DNA of 64,000 nt from Chrysoperla carnea (Eukaryota > Arthropoda > Insecta > Neuroptera > Chrysopidae): positions 30,834,140 to 30,898,139 of the forward strand of contig NC_058342.1 in NCBI RefSeq assembly GCF_905475395.1, read 5' to 3'. Positions 33,784 through 44,000 of this stretch are shown piece after piece (position 1 is the first letter of the stretch; each line of letters starts with the position of its first letter). The notes beneath the pieces were generated by a model that was given only the letters and a program-made list of their open reading frames with translations, ran no database searches and was not told the origin of the DNA. The translations under genes were made by a program, and so were the position numbers.

Positions 33784-35735
33784 ATGTCAATTGTTGCTGA
33801 AAAACTTCAAGATGATACAAATATTCCGTTGGCTGATGACGATCCACAAGGTAGCATATAATTTTTTAATTTGTTTAAAATTGATTTTTTTTTTGTTGTA
33901 ATGACTAATACCTGGTTATTGTTTAGTTATCATTCAAGATGATCCAGAAACTGGATCAGATTTGTTACATGCACGAAGTATAGATTCAATTCCATCGTCG
34001 TTTACAAATGGTAGCACCAGTCCGCATAATTTAGTGATGGGTCCGAATAGTTTAGATGTGGATGTTAGTATTGATGAACAAGAGGAGAAAGCTCGATTGA
34101 TATCACAAGTTTTAGAATTGCAAAATACACTTGATGGTAGGTGATTTGATATTTTTTGAAATTTCAAACTTACCCAAAGAAAAAACCCACGTCTAATTTG
34201 TTTTGATGAGTCATTAGTTTTATAATTAATCTTAAAGATTGTAGTTTTTTATTATAAGCGATCGAGACGAAATTTTTTTTGGAGAAAACCGAAATTATTA
34301 GGGAATAATATGTATTAAAATAATAATTCCGTCATGTCCGTCTGTGTTACAAAAAATTGTTAAATTTTGATAGATAGAATGTCCTTCAATTTCACTTTCA
34401 GAGAAGAAAAAAAGGTTTCTAATAACTTTTCTGCTTAAATTAACAGCGACAGATACGAATCTCCAAAAAATGCAAAAATTGTGTTCCTCTCCTCGTAATT
34501 TTTATGCCATGTGATATAGAAATCTGAAAAATTTATCATTAGTAGTACTCGTCAAAGGTAGCACAGGACTGTCGTACGTCCTTAAATGAGCTGGCGGAAC
34601 GAATGAATGTAGACCTGGTATGGGTACCGGGACACAGGGACATTCCAGGAAATTGTGAAGCCGACGAGCTTGCCTGAAATGGCACGATGCTGCCGGACAC
34701 AAGCATTAATAAATACCCGGGAGTTCCATTTGCGAACTGCAAGTTACTCCTGAAAGAGGATATTCTGAAAAAGGCCAATCTTAGATGGAGGGAAGAACGT
34801 ACTTGTGGTACTACAAGATATGGTCTGAGTACAATCGCAGACGTTCCGAAGTTTTCATATCACTTCCAAGGGCCTCTGTTCTCAAAGTTGTTGCGGCTAT
34901 CACAGGACACTGGCTGGGCGGCAAGCATGCTGAACGCTTAGGCCTGGCAGTGTATCACGACTACTGCAGGAGCTGTCACAGTGGTGACGAGGAGGAGACA
35001 ATGTCTCATCTTCTCTGTCACTGCCCAACTCTTGTCATGAGGAGATAGACTGACTTGAACCAGCCTCTCTTTGACGACCTCTCCGATGTAAAGTCAGTCG
35101 ACATCAAAGCCCTCCTGCTGTTCTTAAACAGCTCCAAATGGTTCACGGAGTAGTGGTCGGGGAGGGGCCAACCCATTTACGGCATCACAACGGAACCTAT
35201 GGTCTAAGTGTGTCCCATCCCAGGACAGCCACTCTAACCTAACTTAACCTAACCTAGTACTCGATAAATACTGTCAACGAAAATAATTTCAAGCTTGGAA
35301 TGTTAATACGGGGCGACAAGGGGAACATGATACTTTAAACATTTGGAGAGCGTACATTATGTGAAATTTTCACCTGAGAAAAAAGTTATTTTAAACATTT
35401 TATTGCATTTTTAAATAAATCTTTCTTTATTTACGTGACGTCAAAAAACAAACAATTGCGTCATCAAAACTGTCGAAATACATGGTATTTCAACAATTAA
35501 CTCAGTCAATTATTTGTTTTCACTTGTTTTTAATTTAATTTTGTTGTACTATTTATCTATAATTTATAAAGCATATATTTTCTTTATCCCAGATTTATCA
35601 AGACGAGTTGATAGTGTGAAAGAAGAAAATTTAAAACTTCGTTCAGAAAATCAAGTATTAAGTCAATATATTGAAAACTTGATGTCCGCTTCATCTGTAT
35701 TTCAATCGACATCACCAAAGAGTAAAAAAAATTAA
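33784..35735 (+). CDS. SCOC: Short coiled-coil protein SCOC, 3 exons, 139 aa
   Basis: Small coiled-coil protein of the Golgi and endosomes that binds Arl1/Arl3-type GTPases and takes part in autophagy (known for the animal family). Exons: 33784-33850, 33927-34136, 35593-35735; the junction phases fit. The C-terminal half carries the family block: [20 protein letters not shown] (75-94) leads through [20 protein letters not shown] to [16 protein letters not shown], nearly identical to the vertebrate protein, with leucines in heptad spacing. The first 70 residues are a variable acidic/Ser-rich extension compared with the 82-residue human form. The second intron contains a 703-bp LINE insertion in the same orientation. 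AATAAA at about 35840 is a plausible polyadenylation signal. Confidence 0.95.
34552..35254 (+). mobile_element. 5'-truncated CCTAA-tailed LINE in SCOC intron, with TSD
   Basis: Flanked by the duplication TAGTACTCG at 34543-34551 and 35255-35263. It encodes, over several frames, the end of an RNase H domain ([19 protein letters not shown], with a stop just after), then [14 protein letters not shown] and a zinc-knuckle-like [20 protein letters not shown], the usual C-terminus of I/Jockey/R1-clade LINEs. It ends with GTCTAAGTGTGTCCCATCCC and CTAACCTAACTTAACCTAAC. Stops and frameshifts make it non-functional. Confidence 0.85.
35465..35532 (+). repeat. Family A 3' end near SCOC exon 3
   Basis: Contains TACATGGTATTTCAACAATT, AACTCAGTCAATTATTTG and TTTTCACTTG, only the last 65 bases or so of the family. 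It ends about 60 bases before the SCOC acceptor at 35592/35593. Confidence 0.75.
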
Positions 35736-35849
35736 AGGGAAAAACCAAAAAAGAAGAAAATTTACAATTAAAAATTAATATATATTTATTATTTAAAATT
35801 TTTTAAGGAAAAACAATTTAGTTACACAACTGCCTCTAAAATAAATTTT

Positions 35850-37200
35850 AAAAAAAATTGTTAAAATATAATTGCGAATTAATTATCGTGAAAATTTAGT
35901 TTTCACTAAGAAAAAAATTATTGAATAACAATTTTTTTGAAAAAAAAAAGAAGAAATTTTCTATAACGCTGGATCAGACAATATTTGAAACATTTGATAG
36001 TTACACCATCAAAAAAATGGAAAGTATCTATCAAAAAAATTGCTTAAATACACTTTTTACTTAAATATTGCTAGGTATGTGTTTCTCCTTTTGATCAAGT
36101 CAAGTTGTTCTATTCTCGTAATCTCCAGGACTCTCGAAATTAGATTAGTTTTCGAAGCTAGTCAATGTAATAGTTTTTTCCATTGTACAAAAGAAAATTA
36201 TGTATTTAGAATATTTGAAATATGAAAATTTATATAAATGTGAACTTGTAATTTGATGAAGGACGACTCGATAATTTTGGCAAGCCCAATTTTTCCATAA
36301 GATTCACGTACTCAAATTGTTTTCGCCCTTAATATTGATAATCCGTGTGCTAGTAAGCTAAAAATTATGGCATATTTTGCAGATCAGAATAATACCTTTA
36401 CATATGGTTTCCAATCCCCCGAGTCTTACTTGAGGTGTTTTCCTTTAAAGAGGGATTCGTTTTCTATGAACAAATTAGTTTATTTAAACACGATTTTTGG
36501 AATTCATAGACTTGCCAAATATTTTAGTCGTCCATCTCAAATAAAATTCAAAGTTGATGTGAAAATATTTATTTGACATGCGTAGAATGTTTTTTAAATA
36601 TATAGAAACAAATTCTAGATGTATATCAAACTCGAAATGTTAAATGTTTACTTAATATCTGGATTTTTTCCACTCAAAGTAGAGCTTCTTTTAGAATGAT
36701 GGATTTTGATCAATCCAGGAATTTTTAATCCCATATTCACGTCGAATAAATCTAGTTTAGTTTAAAAAACTTTGGAATATTTTCCAATATGCACTGTAAG
36801 ATCTATCGTAAATCCAGACCATGCTTTTATTTCAGAATGCGTTACGAATATTGCACTGTAGATAAAAATACTATCAGTAGAGAAAATCAGATGAATCACC
36901 GGAAAACCGGACAATGACGTTGAATTGATCCAGCATTGCTCAGTGCTCGAACCAATATGACAGCCCTAGACACGCTGTATTGAAAATGATGTCGATAATG
37001 GTATTCTTAGACCTGATATTCTCTATTATAGTGCCTCAGCTCCATCGACATGTCAAATGTCGTTAAGCGTTAAACACGGTAACCAAATGAAGCCTTATTT
37101 ACTCATCGTCGCGTCATAAATGGCAATTAACGTAGCTTTTGATTGATTACCACCATCGAACGCCTATGTTTGCGATATCAATGGAATGCAAGTTTTACGT
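35850..37200. other. Intergenic, no gene seen
   Basis: AT-rich. The open frames at 36040-36225 and 36367-36576 have no recognisable motif, signal or splice context. Confidence 0.45.
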
Positions 37201-37204
37201 CTTC

Positions 37205-37450
37205 ACCATAGACATATAAGAATAGACTACACTAGTAACGGACGATCGTGTAAGTGGGATTCCAGATTCGATAAAAAGAGAACGATGCTCTGACGTACGT
37301 TTTGTCTCTTACAGTAAGCACTTGTCCAAGACTGTTAATGCGCAAACGTAACTAAAAAGAAACAAAACGTACGTCAGAGCATCTTTCTCTTTTTATCGAG
37401 TCTGGACAGATCACGTCCACTTCTTCAATCTATTCTTATATGTCTATGGT
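37205..37450. mobile_element. Foldback MITE, 246 bp
   Basis: Ends ACCATAGACATATAAGAATA and TATTCTTATATGTCTATGGT are perfect complements. A second inner pair, ATGCTCTGACGTACGTTTTG and CAAAACGTACGTCAGAGCAT, is also perfect. Such strong pairing suggests a young element. No coding capacity. Confidence 0.85.
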
Positions 37451-37499
37451 ACTCACAGTGTATATTGGAACTTATCCACCACAAAATGACCATAACCTA

Positions 37500-39350
37500 A
37501 AAAAAAAACACAGGATAAAAACTCACGATATTATCCATAAATCATCTTGATCAATTGGGAATACTAGCCTAGTTTCAGTGTGGATCCATCACATCATATA
37601 AATTTTTGTGCTCTCTGGCCCTCTCCACGTTCCCTCCTTTCTCTCTTATTAAATAAATAAATATACATACTGTTGTAACTAAAAGAAAAAGTAAAAAATA
37701 TAACTGTTATGTTGCTCACTTCTCAAAATATTTGCTATAAAAAAAAAATTTGCTAAACTAAAATCCATAATTGTTTGTTTGTGGTAGAAATGCACTTGAA
37801 AATTTTACTACACAAGTAAAAGACATAAGCCCAGCACTTAATTGTAAACATATTTTAGGACCGTTTCATGCGACAGTTGATACTGTAATTATTTCGATGC
37901 TTGATCTTAAACGACAAAGCAAAATTATCTTTTGACGGTTTTATTTTGATACATCGATTTTTGAGTGAATTTGTATGATGCGCGCGCACAGGATAACCCG
38001 AAATGCCAAATATTGTTGGGCTGCTTTGACAAATTCATATTCAAAATATTTCGCTCTAGTTATGCTGAGATTTATGGCGTGTTAGATTGCCCAAAATCGA
38101 AGTCGGGTAAGAAGATATTTTCTGATTTATTCATTAAGTTTTTCTTTGTTGTTTAAGATCAAATGAATAAATTGTCACAGTATTAAATGTTATTTGAAAT
38201 GGGCATTAGTTATTTGGTTGTTTTTTAGTTTAATCGTCAAATTTTGATCATCCAAAATTTACATTTTTTTGCGTTGTGAATCAAATTATTAAAAAAAAAA
38301 AATGAAATATTTAAAATATTTTTATAAACAAACGATAATTCTTTTGTGTTCAAAAAAAAAAGTTAATTTTATTTATATTTATACAAAATTTTTTATTATT
38401 GATTTAAAAAAATTTTCTTTAATTTAAGCATATGACTATTTTTGGTAAATTTTTAAATGGTTGACGCTTTTCTGCCACTATTGTGGCAGTTCTAAACTTC
38501 TTTGTGATTTCACTAGCTCTGACTACTCGCTTATGGAAAAACAGACTTTAAATGAATTGAACGTGCCTTAGTCGTATGAGACTTTTTGAAAAATCAATAA
38601 AATCATGATGGCGATCGATCTGTAAGACCTGGACAGGACAGGGAATTTTAAAATTTTGGAACAGTTGGAACAGGAACAGATAAAAAATACTCCTAGACTA
38701 CGAGTTTCTAGAATTGGCTTTTGAAAACCCAATTTTTAAACGATATTTATAAATGTATTCAGAGTATTCTGTACTTGACAGTAAAACCTTGAACTTCTTG
38801 TATAAATTAGCCAGGACGAACGAAAACGCTTTTAATAAAATTTCAAACTGAGGCCAAATGTATTATATATAAGAAAGTGGATTCCCAGAAATTGTAAGAT
38901 AAAATGAGGTTGGCGATCGATCTGTAAGACCTGGACCTTCTAAGGTATATTCAATTCAAGTCTGTGAATTAATAATGAAGATATATCCAAATTGAAGAAC
39001 GTCCAATTTCTGGCTAAATCTCCCTCATAATTTAAGATATATCGAAAATGTGATAAAAGTAGTTGAATACCAGAAAGTGTCACGAATTAGTAACTCGAGA
39101 GCGTCATCATTTATAAATTTTGCATTTATTACTTCGATTATTTTAATGATTTGTATATTTCTGTATATTTTGTACAATTTAAGAAAAAAAAAATTTTTTG
39201 TTAATGCCAAAATAGGACCATTATATGTACGCCTTGCAAGCCTTCTAAGGCTTTATTTATTTATATTTAAAAAAAAATAATAAAAACTGTTTACAAAATT
39301 TTCAGTTTATTATTTAATCCCAAGTTTGCCAAAAAATTTTCTTTCAGCTT
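37500..39350. other. Intergenic; one short direct repeat
   Basis: No gene seen. GGCGATCGATCTGTAAGACC followed by TGGAC occurs at 38610 and again at 38912, a perfect 25-base repeat 302 bases apart. Its origin is unclear. Confidence 0.45.
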
Positions 39351-39374
39351 TGTGCGATATTTTTGGTAAATTAT

Positions 39375-39462
39375 ACTTAAATCATAGAGTCCGTTATGAT
39401 ACCGAAAAAAGGTTGACCCATCCCCGATCACTTGAGCTATTTGAGAACAGCAGGAGTGCTTT
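39375..39462 (-). mobile_element. Fragment of the CCTAA-tailed LINE, 3' region
   Basis: On the minus strand it reads CACTCCTGCTGTTCTCAAAT, then GATCGGGGATGGGTCAACC, then ATCATAACGGACTCTATGAT and TTAAGT. This aligns with the LINE 3' end at 35110-35215. The last GTGTGTCCC and CCTAA part is missing. Confidence 0.65.
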
Positions 39463-39479
39463 TTTAAGCAGGAGTGACC

Positions 39480-41000
39480 TAAAACGCGGGTAAACCCTGC
39501 TGTGATGTCATAGCGGTATGAGTCATAGACCTTTTATTAGCAAAATCAACATTTTGAAGTTCTTTTTCAAAAATAGTGGAATACTCTAATGTCAAACTTT
39601 TAATATTTAATGTTAGTTTTTCGCTACCGTTCACCTTTGTGCGAAATATCGGGACCAGGACACAAAATTTAATGATCATTTTAGTTTTAGATCAAGTATA
39701 GGACGAAGAACTTTAAGGTAAGAAATAAATACATTAACGAGCTTTGAATTTTTTTTATTAAAGTAAAAATATTTATTTTCTTTGTTTTTAATATAAATAA
39801 ATAAATAAAATTAACAAAATAAATTACTACAGAAATAAATAAGATTGTTTAAATAATAAGAAAAAATCGTAATCTGGTAACTGACTTTTATGATTTTTTT
39901 TACAGAAAAATTAATCATTTTTGTTTTTTTTTTCGACACCAGAATGTTATATTAAAAAGTAGAAGTATTTTTTAGCACACTTTTTTTTAAATGAAAAATT
40001 GGATATGTTTAGGTTTATTCAGATCAACTTGAACCTTAAACTTTTATAAAAATTAGAATGGAAAATTAAAAGTTACCAGGTAATTTAGGAATTTAATAAT
40101 TTTTGAAGTTAAACTTCTTTGGCAGACCAAAATTACAAGGTAACATAAATTTTTTAAGTATTGGTGAAGCGATTTGGATTTATTGGTAGAAGATCAGTAC
40201 CGGATTTACTTTACAAAGGCCCGTAGGTGGAATTTTTGTGGGGGCCTACTTGAGACGAAAATTTTTGATAGGAACGGGGAAATAACAGTAATAAATGAAA
40301 TGACTGATATTTGAAGTTGATTAAAAGTTTACAGAGTATTATTTTAAAATCATTTTCCGATTCTTCTGCTCAGCAAAACTATCAATTTTTCAAAATTTAC
40401 TTTCAAATTTTTTCATTTTGTGGAGGCCCATATACGCCGCCTAGTAAACCTATATGTAAATCCGGCACTGTAGAAGATAGGCTAGCAATCAGAAGCTTGG
40501 ACGATCTACTTAGATGAACATCAGGGCAATTAAATTTCTTGTGGATAAGTCTGACTCCGGAATTTTTTTAACTACGATCTTTGAAAAGTTATGCGTTTTT
40601 AAATCAAACGTTTTGCAGGGTTTTATATGAAATATCTGAAAATCTGAGAAATCTTGGTACACCGTTGAATACTGAATAAATCTTAATATACCCAATATTA
40701 ATGTTTTCGTTTAATTTATCCACCCTTAAAAAGCAATATTGAAGATTTTCACCTTTCAAAAAAAGCAACTTAAACCGTTTTAGCGATTTACTGCCTGAAA
40801 AACTATGAGACTTAAATCACATAAGTTTCAGTCTATATTCAAAATCTTCGGAATTGATTCTTAGGCGAAAAACCATCAATCGAAAACATTAACCAGTTGA
40901 AAGGAAAAGACAACACCAAGTACTTAAACATTTTCGCCGTTAAGTTTTTGGTTTGGTTCATATGGCGTAAAACGTTTAACATAAAGAGACCACATTGATA
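39480..41000. other. Intergenic, no gene seen
   Basis: Low-complexity AT-rich sequence. The small frames at 39479-39679, 40311-40517 and 40510-40695 show no recognisable motif. Confidence 0.45.
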
Positions 41001-41009
41001 TTCATAAAA

Positions 41010-44000
41010 TTAATATTCCCAAGGCCATTTAAATCTGAATATTCGACTTTCTTCGACTAATTCCGATGGATCATATTTTTTAAATTCCTGCACTTCTCCA
41101 TCTCCAGTTGCATCATCATTTTCAACATCCTCTTCTGGTTCGGCATCATCTTCATGTTCCTCAAATTCTTCGTCATTTTCTTCGGATTCTTCATCGTTTT
41201 CAATGTCATCATCTTCGTCAATTTCTTCGTCATTATCGTCATCATCATCACGTTCAATCATGTCTAGGTGTTCGTTTGAATCATCACCATCGAATTCGTC
41301 ATTTAAATCAACTGTACTGTCTTCAGGATGCGCTTCTGTCGTTACCAATAATTGCTGTTTATCGGCACCGTTTTTTAAGGAACTTTCAACTGTTGAGACC
41401 CCTGTTGAATCACTTGTAGTTGACTCATCAACGATTATCACTTGAGGCGAAGTTTCATTTAGCTGAGCAATATTAATATTCTCAAAATCTGCTGGATTCA
41501 TTAACAGTTGTGATGTTAAAATTTGAATGGCTTCCTCATTTTGATCATCAATAAACTTTTCAGTTGTACTTTCAGTTTGCATTAGTTCCGTCGTACTTTC
41601 AGATTTTACGTTAATTTTTTCAGTTTGCATACTAGTTTCAAGTTTTTCGTTTACATTTTCAGTGTTAAGAGTGGGAATGAAGGTTATAAACTTTTGAGTT
41701 GTACTCTCAGGTTGAATTTTTTGTGTAGTAGTTTCAGTTTGAATAATCAATTTTTCTGAAGTCGTTTCAGGTTGAATATATTTATGTGTATTGATTTCAG
41801 TTTGCATAATCAGTTTTTCTGAAGTAGTTTCAGGTTGCATTATTTTTTGTGTAGTAGTTTCAGTTTGCATAATCATTTGTTCTGAAGTAGTTTCAGGTTG
41901 CACGTATTTTAATGAAGTTGATTCCGGTTGCACAGATGTGATTATCATTTCAGGTTCTTTGTCGAAATGCATTTCAGGTTGGGTTTCTTTTTCAGGTATT
42001 ACATTTTGGGTTATTTCAGTTTCAACAATCGGTTGAGGAGTAGTAGTGGTTGTAGGTTCTTGAACCTGAGGTGTTTTTACAATTGCTGTAAAATAGCTCA
42101 AGTCACCTGCAATTGGAGCGGGTTTTTTGAGTTCGTCAGGAATTATCACCGGTTTTGGATAACTTGGTGTAACTTGAGTGGTGGTTGATGGTTCAATTTT
42201 AATTGCTTCAGTGGTTGAGGTAATTGGTGTGGACGTGCTGGAAGGTAAAGTTGGTTGTTTTTTTGGTGGACGAGGAGTTGTGCTTGATGTTTTGCTTGGT
42301 TTACGGCTAGGTTTTCTACGATTTGGACGCTTCTTTTTTGGTGTAGTTGTACGCACTGTTGTTGAAGTTGGAATTTTATTCGCTGGTTTCTTAGAAGGTT
42401 TAGAAGGTACAGCAGGTCTTCGTGATGGTCTTTTAGTTAACGGTTTTTTTGTAGTTGTAGAAATCACTTTTCTTCGTGAAGCTGGTCGTGGAGGAGACGA
42501 ATCACTATCACCTCCACCTAAGAATGCACCTAATATATCATCACCAAACACACTAAATCCGGTATAATCGACACTATCTACATCGTTATTCGAATCATCT
42601 GCATCTGAATCATCGTCATCTTCGTCTAGATCAAAATCATCATCTGCGTCTAGTTCGAATTCGTCATCATCATCGTCATCATCGTCATCGTCATCGTCAT
42701 CATCTTCGTTCGAGTTCAGTTCAGAAACTGGAATTGGTTGAGCTGGTTCTAAGCGAAGTCCATTCGAGCCAAATTTAAAGCATGATACCCGTAAAGCAGC
42801 TTCGATGTCATTCAACGATTGTAATTCCAGACTTAAGCAAGCGTTAAAATCATCTCCTTGACGTCCCACTGAATATAACCTGCCGCAAAATTTCGATATA
42901 CTACCCGGTAATTCCATACAAACTGGTTTCGGTTTACGACCAGAAACTGTTGTGTTGGTTATAATTCGATTACCAAAACTCATACTAATCGCGATACGAT
43001 CGTTTTTCAAGTATTGTAACGATGCACATCCGGGTCCATTTATTCGGACAATCGGGATTTGAAAATCTCGACAACAGTTACATTTGGTGTTCGTGCAGGT
43101 ACAATATTGATTTGCGGTTGTAATCTGTTTCTGTTGATGGTTCACCTTTTTTCGAAGTTGGTTTTTTGTTGTACGTAAGTTTGTATGATGGTTTTTATCT
43201 GTAATCAAATAGAAAAAAGAATATGAATTATTTTATTATATTTTTTTGAAATGAGAAGTTATGGAATGATCAGAGTTTACAGCGTGTTTCAGTAAAAGGT
43301 TTACATATTTATCAGTGTATTATTCCTAATATTCATGAAAAATCTATTATCTCGGAAACACTGTAATACACAAAAATATATCAATAATGAACTGGACTAC
43401 ATTACAACTAAACAATCATTCAACTAAATTATAATATAGGCAACTTTCATTACTAATGATTAAACAAATTGCCTGTATGTCAGAAATTAAAAATTTTATT
43501 CTGTAAATTAATTATTTGAATTAAGATAGCATTATTAGTAATCGAAAAATAATAAATAATCGTCTTTTGACTGTGTCTTGGCGAACGAAAAATTTTGTGA
43601 TTTTTTCATCTTGTTAAATAAGATATTTAGAGCGACAGCACCTATACCAAAACTTTGTTTTTAGCATCAATATTTCTAAGCATCACAAATTTGGAACTAA
43701 ATTAATATACCTTGATATATTTATGTCGACCTCTTTTTGAATATCAATCTAGTAAGTTTAACAGATGGATATTAGGTATTAACATTTAACCGCTATAAAC
43801 GAATCAATAAATAATATATCAAAAATACCAACAATTATTTTTTTCTAAAAAACCGTTCCAGTTTCCGTAAACAAATTATTAATTAGAAACATATTACTTA
43901 TTTTTTTAACTAAACCAGTTTTTGCAAATGTTTTTTTTGTTCTTAATAGTTAAAATTTTTAGTTTAAAATCATTGATAATAATCAATAATAATTTAACAT

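Noticed and set aside
41791-42567. Long plus-strand open frames opposite the DUF4773-like gene (41791-42036, 41928-42188, 42178-42567)
   Set aside because: They are antisense shadows of a repetitive, Thr/Asp-rich coding exon that splices cleanly to a signal-peptide exon. Their composition is that of a complemented repeat.
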